NCBI RefSeq assembly: GCF_018304945.1
Contig: NZ_JAGQEE010000001.1
Span: 124,001 to 188,000, forward strand
Direction: 5' to 3'
Length of the DNA stretch: 64,000 nucleotides
DNA from: Collimonas humicola
GTDB taxonomy: Bacteria > Pseudomonadota > Gammaproteobacteria > Burkholderiales > Burkholderiaceae_D
Shown in pieces: positions 33,879 through 42,978 of the stretch. A program made the translations under genes and the position numbers. The notes under the pieces were generated by a model. The model was given only the letters and a program-made list of their open reading frames with translations, searched no databases and had not been told where the DNA came from. Position 1 is the stretch's first letter; the number at the start of each line of letters is the position of its first letter.

Positions 33879-34516
33879 GCTACGCTGCCATCTTGAAATC
33901 AACGGGCAGCGGCTACGGCAAGCCGGCCGCGGACAACCCGCTTGAGCGCCGCTATGCCGCCATCAGCGTCGCCCTGTGGCTGTTCATGGCGGTCGCCAGC
34001 GCCTTGTTCCTGCTGTTCATCGCGGCCTGCATCATGCGCATGGATGCCGCCGACTGGTCGCCGCTGGCGATGCCTTGGCAGCTCTGGCTGAGCACCTCGA
34101 TACTGGCGATCGCCAGCGTTGTTTTGCAGCTTGCGGCCGCTACCGCCAACAACCATCAAATGGAGCGCGCCCACAACCTGCTGCTGCTGGCGGGCGTCTG
34201 CAGCATGGCCTTCCTGGCCGCCCAGCTCTGGGGATGGCAGGCGTTGCGGGCGATCCACGTGACGGCCACCGGCAATCCGGCCGGCAGTTTCTTTTACTTG
34301 CTGACCGCCATGCACGCCCTGCATGTGATGGGCGGCCTGGTTGGCTGGGGCATGGCTGCCGCCGGCTCCTGGCGCCAGCAGCCGCGCCGGCTGGCCTGGC
34401 GTATCCGACTGTGCGCGCGTTACTGGCACTTCCTGCTGGCGGTCTGGCTGTTGCTGTTTGCCGCGCTGGGCTGGCTGACGCCGGACTTTGTGCGCATGGT
34501 GTGCGGTACCCGTTGA
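33875..34516 (+). CDS. Cytochrome c oxidase subunit III family protein (first copy)
   Basis: 213 residues, about five to six membrane helices, heme-copper oxidase subunit III fold. Segments include LYFF-like helix starts, TAMHALHVMGGLVGWG (the conserved HxxHVxxG region) and ARYWHFLLAVWLLLF (the conserved YWHF). It overlaps coxA by ATGA, implying translational coupling. A second subunit III-type gene follows 10 bp later, so the cluster carries two divergent III-like proteins. The family is clear; which one is the structural subunit III is not. Confidence 0.85.
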   Translation: MSYAAILKSTGSGYGKPAADNPLERRYAAISVALWLFMAVASALFLLFIAACIMRMDAADWSPLAMPWQLWLSTSILAIASVVLQLAAATANNHQMERAHNLLLLAGVCSMAFLAAQLWGWQALRAIHVTATGNPAGSFFYLLTAMHALHVMGGLVGWGMAAAGSWRQQPRRLAWRIRLCARYWHFLLAVWLLLFAALGWLTPDFVRMVCGTR

Positions 34517-34526
34517 AGGGGGATAT

Positions 34527-35243
34527 ATGAGCGTCGCAACTCCGCCGGCAAGCTCGGCAGAAGCATCCGGCCACGGCCGCTGGCGCCAGCTGGTGGCTGA
34601 CTGGTCGTCCGACCAGCGCGCGTTCCAGGTATCCTGGGGCAAGGCGATGATGTGGATTTTCCTGCTGTCCGACACCTTCATCTTCAGCTGCTTCCTGACC
34701 GGGTACATGACGGTGCGCATTTCCAGCACCATTCCCTGGCCCAATCCGAGCGTGGTGTTCGGCCTGAAGATAGGCGCCGCCGAGGTGCCGCTGCTGCTGA
34801 TCGCCATCATGACTTTCGTCCTCATCAGCAGCAGCGGCACCATGGCGATGGCGGTCAATTTCGCCTATCGCCGCGAGCGCGTGCGGGCGGCGGTCCTGAT
34901 GTTTGTCACCGCCGCTTTTGGCGTCTGTTTCGTCAGCATGCAGGTGTTCGAATGGAGCAAGCTGATTTTGCAGGAGGGGGTGCGGCCCTGGGGCAACCCG
35001 ATGGGCGCCCCGCAGTTCGGCTCGACTTTTTTCATGATCACCGGCTTCCACGGCTTGCATGTGAGCGCCGGCGTGATTTACCTGATTACCGTCGCGGTGC
35101 GCTTGCTGAAAGGCCGTTATGACGGTCCCGGCGGCAAGGGAGGCACGGGCGGCAATTACCAGATCGTTGAAATCGCCGGCCTGTACTGGCACTTCGTCGA
35201 CCTGGTCTGGGTTTTCATTTTTGCCTTGTTCTATCTCTGGTAG
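34527..35243 (+). CDS. coxC: Heme-copper oxidase subunit III (second copy)
   Basis: 238 residues with about five membrane helices. Subunit III motifs: GKAMMWIFLLSDTFIFSCF, FMITGFHGLHVSAGVIYL (conserved GxHxxHVxxG) and IAGLYWHFVDLVWVFIF (YWHFVDxVW). It matches CyoC/CoxC-type proteins better than the preceding gene does. GGGGGATAT precedes the ATG at 34527. It stabilises the oxidase and supports proton uptake in related enzymes. Next gene starts 8 bp downstream. Confidence 0.9.
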   Translation: MSVATPPASSAEASGHGRWRQLVADWSSDQRAFQVSWGKAMMWIFLLSDTFIFSCFLTGYMTVRISSTIPWPNPSVVFGLKIGAAEVPLLLIAIMTFVLISSSGTMAMAVNFAYRRERVRAAVLMFVTAAFGVCFVSMQVFEWSKLILQEGVRPWGNPMGAPQFGSTFFMITGFHGLHVSAGVIYLITVAVRLLKGRYDGPGGKGGTGGNYQIVEIAGLYWHFVDLVWVFIFALFYLW

Positions 35244-35251
35244 GTGCGCTC

Positions 35252-35566
35252 ATGACTTCCGCCACAGGACAACAACATCCGATCAGCCTCTACCTCAAGA
35301 TCTGGGGCCTGCTGTTTGTGCTCAGCACGCTGTCTTACCTGGTCGATTACTTCAATTTCCACAGCTATCTGCGCTGGACCCTGATCATCGTCCTGATGCT
35401 GATGAAGGCAGGACTGATCATCGCCTTTTTCATGCACATGGCGTGGGAACGGCTGGCGCTGGTGTTCGCCATCCTGGTGCCGCCGCTTTGCTTGCTGGTG
35501 CTGGTGGGCTTGATGGCGACCGAGGCCGACTATACGTTCCTGACCAGGCTGCTGTTCTTCCGCTGA
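35252..35566 (+). CDS. Cytochrome c oxidase subunit IV (bacterial CyoD/CtaF type)
   Basis: 104 residues with three membrane helices, including the conserved segment VLMLMKAGLIIAFFMHMAWE. Small accessory subunit of caa3/bo3-type oxidases thought to help CuB or heme assembly. The start has a weak ribosome binding site but is 8 bp from the previous stop, so it is likely translated through coupling. Last gene of the cluster; the next gene is on the opposite strand with 3 bp between stops. No cox10, cox11 or cox15 assembly gene is in the window. Confidence 0.9.
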   Translation: MTSATGQQHPISLYLKIWGLLFVLSTLSYLVDYFNFHSYLRWTLIIVLMLMKAGLIIAFFMHMAWERLALVFAILVPPLCLLVLVGLMATEADYTFLTRLLFFR

Positions 35567-35569
35567 GGG

Positions 35570-36634
35570 CTATAGTTTGATATGCCAGCGCCGGCTGTCC
35601 ATCACGAAGACGATCAGCCACCACAGGAACACGAAGGCTGCGGCAAACGCCAGCGAAGCGAGCTGCGCTCCGGCCAGCGGCGCGATCCATCCGGCGAACA
35701 AGTGCTGATAAAGCGGCTCTTGCCAACCCAGGCCGGGAAGCAGGATCTGCATCAGTTCCGACCCTGCATAGGCGGCAATGGCATTGACGCCGAAGCGGCG
35801 CCCCAGCGCCGGCCAGCCGCGCCGGTCGATCAGCCAATGCAACAGCAGCATCGCCAGCGTGGCCAAGCCGGCGCACCAGAGCACGAACGATGGCGTCCAC
35901 AGATTCTTGTTGAACGGCAGCGCCAGCGACCACAGCGCACCCAAGGCCAGCGCGCCGATGGCGGCGATGAGCAGCGCTTTCAGCCGGTCTGCGCGCAGCC
36001 AGCGGCCGGCGCACAGGCCGAGCAGGCAGGTGGCCAGGGACGGCAGCGTGGCAAGCAAGCCTTCCGGATCGTGGCCGCGGCCGCTGAGCGGATCGGTTTG
36101 ATACACCAGTTTGCCGAAGATGGCGCTGTCGCTGCGGCTGACCAGGTTGACCCAAGGCTCCAGCGAACCGCCGAGCGCCAGCAAGCCCCAGTAACCGAGC
36201 AGGATGGCGATGATCGCGCCCCATTGCGTGCGCGGCCGGGTGTGGATCGCAAACAGTGCGGTGGCGGCAAAGCACAGCCCGATCCGCTGCAGCACCCCCG
36301 GCGCGCGCAAATGCGCGCCAGGCATGATCAGCCAGGCCAGCAGATTGATCGCCAGGCCCAGCGCCACGATCCGCAAGGCCCGCAGCAAGGCGGCCCGCGT
36401 CAGCGCTGCGCGGTCGCCGCCTTGCGCCGCGCGCGCTTCGATGCCGAGGGCGGTGGAGAGGCCGACCACGAACAGGAAAAACGGAAACACCAGGTCGGTC
36501 GGCGTGCAGCCGTGCCAGGCAGAATGCTCCAGCGGGGCGTAGACATGGCCCCAGTCGCCCGGGTCGTTCACCAGCAGCATCGCTGCGACGGTACAGCCGC
36601 GCAAGGCATCGACCGACGCCAGGCGCCGCGTCAT
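35570..36634 (-). CDS. HGSNAT-like multi-spanning membrane acyltransferase (DUF5009)
   Basis: 354 residues with about ten membrane helices. The N-terminal signature RLASVDALRGCTVAAMLLVND and the following DLVFPFFLFVVGLS segment are those of bacterial homologues of heparan-alpha-glucosaminide N-acetyltransferase. Related proteins use acetyl-CoA across the membrane to acylate sugars. The exact substrate is unknown. The start at 36634 is set by this signature; the frame extends to 36709 without a better ribosome binding site. It converges on the oxidase cluster with 3 bp between stop codons. Confidence 0.82.
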   Translation of the reverse strand: MTRRLASVDALRGCTVAAMLLVNDPGDWGHVYAPLEHSAWHGCTPTDLVFPFFLFVVGLSTALGIEARAAQGGDRAALTRAALLRALRIVALGLAINLLAWLIMPGAHLRAPGVLQRIGLCFAATALFAIHTRPRTQWGAIIAILLGYWGLLALGGSLEPWVNLVSRSDSAIFGKLVYQTDPLSGRGHDPEGLLATLPSLATCLLGLCAGRWLRADRLKALLIAAIGALALGALWSLALPFNKNLWTPSFVLWCAGLATLAMLLLHWLIDRRGWPALGRRFGVNAIAAYAGSELMQILLPGLGWQEPLYQHLFAGWIAPLAGAQLASLAFAAAFVFLWWLIVFVMDSRRWHIKL

Positions 36635-36811
36635 GGATGGTCGGCCGCATGCATGGCAGGCGGCGGTGTTGAACAATGCATAGGTGCTCCAATAATTTCC
36701 GTGCAGCAAAGATAGCAGAATTCAGCGTATCTTCACGCGGCCGCCGCGCGAGTAACGGTGCGGACGCACCTGTGTTATTTTGTTGGCATTATTTTTTGCA
36801 GGTTGATTGAC

Positions 36812-37411
36812 TTGAAGCCCATTTTATTTACTTTTCGTCGCTGCCCGTACGCCATCCGCGCGCGCCTTGCTGTCAAGATCAGCGGCGTCGACGTGGTGAT
36901 GCATGAGGTCAGTCTGAGGAACAAACCGCAAGCCATGCTGGACTGTTCTCCCAAGGGCACGGTGCCGGTGCTGGCGTTGCCTGGCGGCGCCGTGCTTGAG
37001 CAAAGCCTCGACATCATGCACTGGGCGCTGGCGCAGAACGACCCGGAGCAATGGCTGAGCACGAATCCGGAAGTGGTGCGGCAGGTGCGGGAACTGATCG
37101 CGCAAAACGATGGCGCTTTCAAGGGTTTGCTGGATCGCTACAAATATGCGGAGCGCTTTCCGGAACATCCGGCCGTCTATTACCGCGTGCAGGGAGAAGC
37201 TATCCTGGCGCGGCTGGATGCGCGCATTGCCGCCCACGGTTTCCTGACGGGGAACAAGAGGGGCTTGGCCGACATGGCGATTGTCCCGTTCGTGCGGCAA
37301 TTCGTGGCGGTCGACCCGGCGTGGTTTTATGCCAGCCGCTACCAGAGCCTGGCCGGCTGGCTGGACGGACTGCTTGCGTCGCCGCTATTCCAGTCCGTGA
37401 TGCAAAAGTGA
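36812..37411 (+). CDS. Glutathione S-transferase-like protein
   Basis: 199 residues. The N-terminal thioredoxin fold starts PILFTFRRCPYAIRARLA, with a CPY motif at the active-site turn and cis-proline segment KGTVPVLALPGG (about residues 48-59). The C-terminal helical domain has the SLRNKP to FLTGNKRGLADMAIVPF segment, the N-capping-box region of GSTs. Substrate not known. The start is taken as TTG at 36812 (AGGTTGA just upstream), giving a family-sized N-terminus; an upstream GTG at 36758 would add 18 hydrophobic residues. Confidence 0.8.
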   Translation: MKPILFTFRRCPYAIRARLAVKISGVDVVMHEVSLRNKPQAMLDCSPKGTVPVLALPGGAVLEQSLDIMHWALAQNDPEQWLSTNPEVVRQVRELIAQNDGAFKGLLDRYKYAERFPEHPAVYYRVQGEAILARLDARIAAHGFLTGNKRGLADMAIVPFVRQFVAVDPAWFYASRYQSLAGWLDGLLASPLFQSVMQK

Positions 37412-37678
37412 TTTTGCGGGCGGAATGGGCGATACGAACGAGGACAGGATTGCTGCAGGCAACAGCAGTTGCGTCAAGCAGCCGTACAGGAACGGCGGGC
37501 AGATTTTGTGGAAGAATGGGAGGGGATAACCGAGTTCGGCGGCGTCAGGTGTGAATATTGTTTAATTGCTTTGTTTTCTGCCGAGGGCAGTCTGGCATAA
37601 TTGGCCGCCGCACTCTTGAAATCTGGGTCGGCGACCTTATCTTAAAGACACTTCTTTCCCCATTTTGGAGTTTTCCAC

Positions 37679-38563
37679 ATGAAACGTATTTTCTTGTTCC
37701 TTGCCACCAATATCGCAGTGATGCTTGTCATGAGCGTCGTGCTGTCGCTGTTGGGCGTGGACCGTTTCCTGACTCGCGCCGGCCTCAACCTGCCGATGCT
37801 GATGGTGTTTTCGCTGGTGGTCGGTTTCACCGGATCGATTTTCTCGCTGCTGATCAGCAAGCAGATGGCGAAATGGTCGACCGGCGCCCGCGTGATTGCC
37901 TCGCCTTCGAATTCGACCGAGATGTGGCTGGTGGATACGGTCGGCAAGCTGGCGCAGCGCGCCGGCATCGGCATGCCTGAAGTGGCAGTGTATCAGGGCG
38001 ACGCCAATGCCTTCGCTACCGGCGCGTTCAAGAATTCGGCGCTGGTTGCGGTATCGACCGGTCTGCTGGAAAGCATGACCAAGGAAGAAGTTGAAGCGGT
38101 TTTGGGGCATGAAATCGCCCACATCGCCAATGGCGACATGGTGACCATGACCCTGATCCAAGGCGTGGTGAACACTTTTGTGGTGTTCCTGTCGCGCGTC
38201 ATCGGTTATGCTGTCGACCGCGCCTTGTCGCGTGGCAATAATGATGGTCCCGGCATCGGCTATATGGCGACTGTGCTGGTATCGCAGATTGTGCTGGGCA
38301 TAGGCGCGTCGCTGATCGTGGCCTGGTTCTCGCGCCATCGCGAATTCCGCGCCGACGCCGGCTCCGCCAAGCTGCTGGGCAGCGCCTTGCCGATGCAGAA
38401 TGCGCTGGCGCGCCTGGGCGGGATTGAGCCCGCGACCCTGCCGGAATCGATGGCGGCCCTGGGCATCAACGACAAGCCCGGTTTCATGGCGCTGTTTTCC
38501 AGCCATCCGCCGATCGAACAACGCATTGCAGCCTTGCGTAATCCGCAAGTCACTGCCCTGTAA
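37679..38563 (+). CDS. htpX: Membrane zinc metalloprotease HtpX
   Basis: 294 residues (E. coli HtpX 293). Two N-terminal membrane helices, then the catalytic motif H144-E-I-A-H148, two more hydrophobic segments, and the third zinc ligand in FRADAGS near residue 222. It degrades misfolded membrane proteins at the inner membrane, together with FtsH. The ATG at 37679 is preceded by TGGAGTTTTCCAC. HtpX is usually heat- or envelope-stress-induced; no clear heat-shock promoter could be fixed by eye. A terminator follows 15 bp downstream. Confidence 0.94.
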   Translation: MKRIFLFLATNIAVMLVMSVVLSLLGVDRFLTRAGLNLPMLMVFSLVVGFTGSIFSLLISKQMAKWSTGARVIASPSNSTEMWLVDTVGKLAQRAGIGMPEVAVYQGDANAFATGAFKNSALVAVSTGLLESMTKEEVEAVLGHEIAHIANGDMVTMTLIQGVVNTFVVFLSRVIGYAVDRALSRGNNDGPGIGYMATVLVSQIVLGIGASLIVAWFSRHREFRADAGSAKLLGSALPMQNALARLGGIEPATLPESMAALGINDKPGFMALFSSHPPIEQRIAALRNPQVTAL

Positions 38564-38577
38564 TTTTTCTTGATTCG

Positions 38578-38609
38578 ACGGCGCTGACCTTCGGGTTAGC
38601 GCCGTTTTT
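38578..38609 (+). terminator. Rho-independent terminator after htpX
   Basis: Twelve-bp stem (ACGGCGCTGACC with one G-U pair) closed by a TTCG tetraloop and followed by five T. It stands between htpX and yciO. Confidence 0.85.
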
Positions 38610-38630
38610 CATTTTTAGAGCCGAACAGCC

Positions 38631-39254
38631 ATGAGCCAGTTTTTCCAGATCCACCCGGACAATCCGCAACTGCGCCTGATCAAGCAGGCAGTGCAAATCA
38701 TCCAGGCCGGCGGCATCGTCGCCTTGCCTACCGATTGCTGCTATGCGCTGGTCTGCCAGCTGGACAACAAGGACGCGGTGGACCGGGTCAGGCGCATCCG
38801 CGGCGTCGACGACAAGCACCACCTGACCATGCTGTGCCGCGACCTGAGCGAAATCTCGCTGTACGCCAAGGTCGACAACCGCCAGTTCCGGCTGCTGAAA
38901 AGCGCGACGCCTGGCGCTTATACCTTCATTCTCGAAGCCACCAAGGAAGTGCCGCGCCGCCTCAGCCATCCGGCGCGCAAGACCATCGGCCTGCGCGTGC
39001 CGCAGCACAGTATCGTCAGCGCGGTGCTGGAAGAGCTGGGCCAGCCGCTGATCGGCGCTACTTTGATCTTGCCGGGAGCGGACCAGGCTTTGACCGATCC
39101 GGAAGAAGTGCGCGACCAGCTGGAGAAGCAGATCGAACTGGTGATCGACGGCGGCGCCTGCAGCCTGGAGCCGACCACCGTGATCGACCTCAGCGGCGAC
39201 GAGCCGCAACTGATACGCCAGGGACGCGGCGACGCCGGCTTGTTTGGATTCTGA
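38631..39254 (+). CDS. yciO: YciO-type Sua5/YrdC-family protein
   Basis: 207 residues. The YrdC fold is visible in GGIVALPTDCCYALVCQLDNK, RRIRGVDDKHHLTMLCRDLSE, TPGAYTFILEATKEVPRR, TIGLRVPQHSI and STVIDLSG-like TTVIDLSGDEP. It is of the YciO branch rather than the classic TsaC (YrdC) or Sua5. Relatives make threonylcarbamoyl-AMP for the t6A tRNA modification; YciO itself has weak or unclear activity. A ribosome binding site is weak. First gene of the run leading to trpS. Confidence 0.88.
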   Translation: MSQFFQIHPDNPQLRLIKQAVQIIQAGGIVALPTDCCYALVCQLDNKDAVDRVRRIRGVDDKHHLTMLCRDLSEISLYAKVDNRQFRLLKSATPGAYTFILEATKEVPRRLSHPARKTIGLRVPQHSIVSAVLEELGQPLIGATLILPGADQALTDPEEVRDQLEKQIELVIDGGACSLEPTTVIDLSGDEPQLIRQGRGDAGLFGF

Positions 39255-39389
39255 CCCCGGCCGCGAGGGCGCCGCTTGCGGCGTCCATATTGTCTTTTTG
39301 TAATTCCCTATGATCCAAGCCATCCCGAGCGCCGATCTTTTACGGTTCCCCGCACCGGATGGCAACGCTGCTCTGATAGAATCCCGCCC

Positions 39390-40064
39390 ATGAATGATCT
39401 AATCCAAACCGTCGCAGTGTATGCGCTGCCCATGTTGTTCGCCATTACGCTGCACGAAGCCGCGCATGCCTACGCCGCCAAGTATTTCGGCGATCCCACC
39501 GCCTACATGCTGGGCCGCATGAGCCTCAATCCGATCAAGCACATCGATCCGTTCGGGACCATACTGATTCCAATAGCGTTGTATTTGTCGACCGGTGGCG
39601 CCTTCCTGTTCGGTTACGCCAAGCCGGTACCGATCAATTTCGGCCAGTTGCGCAAGCCCAGACGCGATTCGGCTTGGGTGGCGCTGGCCGGGCCTGCGGC
39701 GAATCTGTTCATGGCGCTGATCTGGCTTGTGCTGTACCAGGTGCTGGGGCAATCTTTCGGAGCGCAAGAATTTTTTGTGCTGATGGCCAGGGCCGGTATC
39801 CTGGTTAATCTGGCGTTGTTTGCCTTTAATCTGTTTCCGATTCCACCGCTGGATGGCGGCCGCATCCTGACGAGTTTGCTGCCGACCAAGTATGCCTATC
39901 AGTTTGCGAAAATCGAACCCTACGGTTTCTTTGTTGTGCTGGCATTCCTTTTCATTAAAATTGGCGGTGTGCCGTTGCTGTACTTTTGGGTCAGTCCGGT
40001 TCGCTCATTTGCGCTGGACGTGCTGCAATTCATTACCTTGCCACTTTCCTTTTTATTACGATAA
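39390..40064 (+). CDS. Site-2 (M50) intramembrane metalloprotease
   Basis: 224 residues, about six membrane helices. The zinc motif H22-E-A-A-H26 (LHEAAHAYAA) and the second motif NLFPIPPLDGGRIL with D155 are those of S2P-family rhomboid-like-fold proteases. No PDZ domain, so it belongs to the short group found near trpS in betaproteobacteria. The target is not known. The start at 39390 lacks a strong ribosome binding site; an upstream frame is only a shadow. trpS begins 11 bp after the stop. Confidence 0.9.
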   Translation: MNDLIQTVAVYALPMLFAITLHEAAHAYAAKYFGDPTAYMLGRMSLNPIKHIDPFGTILIPIALYLSTGGAFLFGYAKPVPINFGQLRKPRRDSAWVALAGPAANLFMALIWLVLYQVLGQSFGAQEFFVLMARAGILVNLALFAFNLFPIPPLDGGRILTSLLPTKYAYQFAKIEPYGFFVVLAFLFIKIGGVPLLYFWVSPVRSFALDVLQFITLPLSFLLR

Positions 40065-40075
40065 CTAAATCAACC

Positions 40076-41278
40076 ATGTATCCTGATCGTGTTGTCTCTG
40101 GCATGCGCCCGACCGGCGCCTTGCATCTTGGCCATTATCACGGCGCGCTGAAAAACTGGGTAAGGCTGCAATCCGAATTGCCCTGCCTGTTTTTCGTCGC
40201 CGACTGGCATGCGCTGACCACGCATTACGACGACCCTAGCGTGATCGAAACCAGCGTCTGGGACATGCTGATCGACTGGCTCGCCGCCGGCGTCGACCCG
40301 TCGCAGGCGACCTTGTTCATCCAGTCCAAGGTGCCGGAACACGCCGAGTTGCATCTGCTGCTGTCGATGGCCACGCCGCTGGGCTGGCTGGAGCGGGTGC
40401 CGACCTACAAGGACCAGCAGGAAAAACTGGCCGACCGCGATTTGGCCACCTACGGTTTCCTCGGCTATCCGCTGCTGCAGGCGGCCGACGTCCTGATCTA
40501 TCGCGCCAGCCAGGTGCCGGTGGGCGACGACCAGGTGCCGCACATCGAAATGATGCGCGAAATCGCGCGCCGCTTCAATCATCTGTACGGCAAGGAAAAG
40601 GGCTTTGAGGAAAAGGCCCAGGAAGCGGTCAAGAAGCTCGGCAGCAAGCGCGCCAAGCTGTACAACGAGCTGCGCACCCAGTTCCAGCAGCAAGGCAGCG
40701 AGAACGCGCTGGAACAGGCCAAGGCCATGCTGGACGATGCCCAGAACCTGTCCATGATAGACCGCGAGCGCCTGTTCGGTTTCCTTGAAGGCAGCCGCAA
40801 GCTGATCCTGTCGGAGCCGCAGGCGCTGTTGACCGAGGCGTCGCGCCTGCCGGGGCTGGATGGGCAGAAGATGTCCAAGAGTTATGGCAACGCCATCGCC
40901 TTGCGCGAGGACAAGGACGTGGTCAGCAAGAAAGTGCGCACCATGCCGACCGACCCGGCGCGGGTACGCCGCACCGATCCTGGCGACCCGGACAAATGCC
41001 CGGTATGGCAGTTCCACGTCGTCTATTCCGACGACGCCACCCGCGAATGGGCCGCCAAGGGCTGCCGCAGCGCCGGCATTGGCTGCCTTGAATGCAAGCA
41101 GCCGGTGATCGACGCCATCATCCGCGAGCAGGAGCCGATGCACGAGCGGGCCCAGCAATATCTTGACGATCCGTCGCTGGTGCGGGCGATCGTGGCGGAT
41201 GGCTGCGACCACGCACGCAAGCTGGCGCAGGACACGATGCGCGACGTGCGCGAAGCCATGGGCCTGGGCTATAGCTAA
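40076..41278 (+). CDS. trpS: Tryptophanyl-tRNA synthetase
   Basis: 400 residues, a class I synthetase longer than the E. coli enzyme (334) as is usual in betaproteobacteria. HIGH motif HLGH at residues 17-20 (GALHLGHYHGAL) and KMSKS at 265-269. Further family segments are QVPVGDDQVPHIEMMREIAR and DIMKS-like KKVRTMPTDPARV. It joins tryptophan to tRNA-Trp in the cytoplasm. C-terminal extension includes a Cys-containing stretch (DKCPVW, GIGCLECKQ). 11 bp after the M50 protease gene and 7 bp before the methyltransferase gene, so probably one operon. Confidence 0.95.
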   Translation: MYPDRVVSGMRPTGALHLGHYHGALKNWVRLQSELPCLFFVADWHALTTHYDDPSVIETSVWDMLIDWLAAGVDPSQATLFIQSKVPEHAELHLLLSMATPLGWLERVPTYKDQQEKLADRDLATYGFLGYPLLQAADVLIYRASQVPVGDDQVPHIEMMREIARRFNHLYGKEKGFEEKAQEAVKKLGSKRAKLYNELRTQFQQQGSENALEQAKAMLDDAQNLSMIDRERLFGFLEGSRKLILSEPQALLTEASRLPGLDGQKMSKSYGNAIALREDKDVVSKKVRTMPTDPARVRRTDPGDPDKCPVWQFHVVYSDDATREWAAKGCRSAGIGCLECKQPVIDAIIREQEPMHERAQQYLDDPSLVRAIVADGCDHARKLAQDTMRDVREAMGLGYS

Positions 41279-41285
41279 TTCTCCT

Positions 41286-41876
41286 ATGACCGCTGCGACC
41301 AGTCCTGCATCGAATCCTGTCTCGCCCTGGATCAGCCGCTTCGGCCGCCTGATACCGGCCGGCGCAGTATTGGACCTGGCTTGCGGCAGGGGCCGCCACG
41401 CCTTGTGGCTGGCCAGCTTGAGTCAGAACCTCAGCGTGCTGGCGGTCGACCGCGATCCGGCTGCGCTGGCTGAAATAGATGCGGTTGGCGTCGCCACCCG
41501 TCAGGTCGAGCTGGAAAACGGCGATGCCGAGGCGCTGGCGCAGCTGTTCCGGCCTCATCGGTTTAGCGGCGTCGTGGTCACCAATTACCTGCATCGCCCC
41601 TTGTTCCCACTGATCCTGGACAGCATCGCGGCCCAAGGTGTTTTGCTCTACGAAACATTTGCAGCCGGTAATGAACACTTTGGCAAGCCTTCCAATCCCG
41701 ATTTCCTGCTGCAGCCGGGCGAATTGCTGGCCTTGCTGGCGGCTGACAGCGCCAGCCGCTGGCATGTGCTGGCCTTCGAGGACGGCTACGTGGAGCAGCC
41801 GAAGGCGGCCATGGTGCAGCGGCTGTGCGCCATCAAGCAGCCTGGCGGCGTAGCGTCTGCGCGGCGCATCGCCTGA
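41286..41876 (+). CDS. SAM-dependent methyltransferase (TehB-like)
   Basis: 196 residues. Motif I of class I methyltransferases is AVLDLACGRGRHALWLA, followed by VLAVDRDPAALAEI (acidic end of beta-2) and DAEALAQLF. VLLYETFAAGNE near the middle is seen in the TehB group. Substrate not known. The start at 41286 directly follows the trpS stop (7 bp), with CTCCT just before it, so translation is probably coupled. A short inverted repeat lies downstream. Confidence 0.82.
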   Translation: MTAATSPASNPVSPWISRFGRLIPAGAVLDLACGRGRHALWLASLSQNLSVLAVDRDPAALAEIDAVGVATRQVELENGDAEALAQLFRPHRFSGVVVTNYLHRPLFPLILDSIAAQGVLLYETFAAGNEHFGKPSNPDFLLQPGELLALLAADSASRWHVLAFEDGYVEQPKAAMVQRLCAIKQPGGVASARRIA

Positions 41877-41908
41877 AAACATGGTTGGCGTCGCTGGCAG
41901 AGTTGCTT

Positions 41909-41932
41909 CAAGGTAATTGTATTTGTACCTTG
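41909..41932. terminator. Weak terminator or stem-loop before dapA
   Basis: CAAGGTA and its complement TACCTTG are separated by 10 bases and followed by TTTTAC. It lies between the methyltransferase stop and dapA; a short stem, so only a possible terminator. Confidence 0.35.
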
Positions 41933-42006
41933 TTTTACAAGCGGAAATGCCCCACAGCCACTGCGATCCGCTACAATCAGTCTTTTATTTTTTCGCATTC
42001 ACGATC

Positions 42007-42885
42007 ATGATCAAGGGCAGCATTGTTGCAATCGTTACTCCCATGCATACCGACGGCAGTCTCGACTTGCCGGGTTTGCGCAAACTGATTGACTGGCACA
42101 TTGCCGAAGGCACCGATGCGATCGTCATCGTCGGCACTTCAGGCGAGTCGCCGACCGTCACGGTTGAAGAGCATTGCGCCCTGATCAAGCTGGCGGTCGA
42201 TCACGCCGCCAAGCGTATTCCCATCATCGCCGGCAGCGGCGGCAATTCCACTGCGGAAGCGATCCAGCTGACCCGCTTCGCCAAGGAAGCCGGCGCCGAT
42301 GCATCGCTGCAGGTCGTGCCTTACTACAACCGGCCGACCCAAGAGGGCATGTACCAGCATTTCAAGAAGATCGCGGAGTCGGTCGATCTGCCTGTCATCC
42401 TGTACAACGTCCCTGGCCGCACCGTTGCCGATATGAGCAACGAAACCATCTTGCGCCTGGCGCAGGTGCCGGGAATCATCGGCGTCAAGGACGCTACCGG
42501 CAATATCGGCCGCGGCTCCGACCTGATTCGCCTGGCGCCGCCTGAATTTGCCGTCTATTCCGGCGACGACGCCACCGCGATGGCGCTCATGTTCTGCGGC
42601 GGCAAGGGCAATATTTCCGTGACCGCGAACGTCGCGCCGCGCGACATGCACCTGCTGTGCGTGGCGGCAATGAACGGAAACGTGGCGAAAGCGGTCAAAT
42701 TGAACAACAAGCTTTTGCCTTTGCATAACAAGCTGTTTGTGGAGCCGAATCCCTTGCCCGTGAAATGGGCGCTCACCGAGATGGGCATGATGGCGGACGG
42801 CATCCGTCTGCCGCTGGTGCCGCTGGCAGCCGAGTATCATGAAACCGTCCGCGCGGCGTTGCGTGAAGCGGGTGTATTACAATAA
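42007..42885 (+). CDS. dapA: 4-hydroxy-tetrahydrodipicolinate synthase
   Basis: 292 residues (E. coli DapA 292). Condenses pyruvate with aspartate semialdehyde, the first committed step to lysine and diaminopimelate for peptidoglycan. Schiff-base lysine K161 is in [10 protein letters not shown], the proton-relay tyrosines are Y107 (PYYNRP) and Y133 (ILYNVPGRT). The GTTGES loop reads GTSGES (T44, S45), a common variant. Start at 42007 with an upstream AT-rich promoter area. bamC begins 93 bp later, the usual order dapA-bamC. Confidence 0.95.
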   Translation: MIKGSIVAIVTPMHTDGSLDLPGLRKLIDWHIAEGTDAIVIVGTSGESPTVTVEEHCALIKLAVDHAAKRIPIIAGSGGNSTAEAIQLTRFAKEAGADASLQVVPYYNRPTQEGMYQHFKKIAESVDLPVILYNVPGRTVADMSNETILRLAQVPGIIGVKDATGNIGRGSDLIRLAPPEFAVYSGDDATAMALMFCGGKGNISVTANVAPRDMHLLCVAAMNGNVAKAVKLNNKLLPLHNKLFVEPNPLPVKWALTEMGMMADGIRLPLVPLAAEYHETVRAALREAGVLQ

Positions 42886-42908
42886 GCGGCGCTGACAGGC
42901 GTTTTCCC

Positions 42909-42945
42909 TAGGGTAGAGTTTCATGATGTGCGAAACGCTACCCTA
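42909..42945. terminator. Stem-loop between dapA and bamC
   Basis: Fourteen-base arms (TAGGGTAGAGTTTC and GAAACGCTACCCTA) match at 13 positions around a 9-base loop. Followed by AAAATT rather than a T-run. It may reduce read-through from dapA to bamC or act as a processing hairpin. Confidence 0.5.
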
Positions 42946-42978
42946 AAATTTCCTTCGTCTTTTTGATCCTGTATCCAC

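Noticed and set aside
32151-33902. Open frame of 583 codons on the minus strand
   Set aside because: It lies inside coxA, which has all family motifs; the antisense product is His/Gln/Arg-rich low complexity, the usual shadow of a membrane-protein gene in GC-rich DNA.
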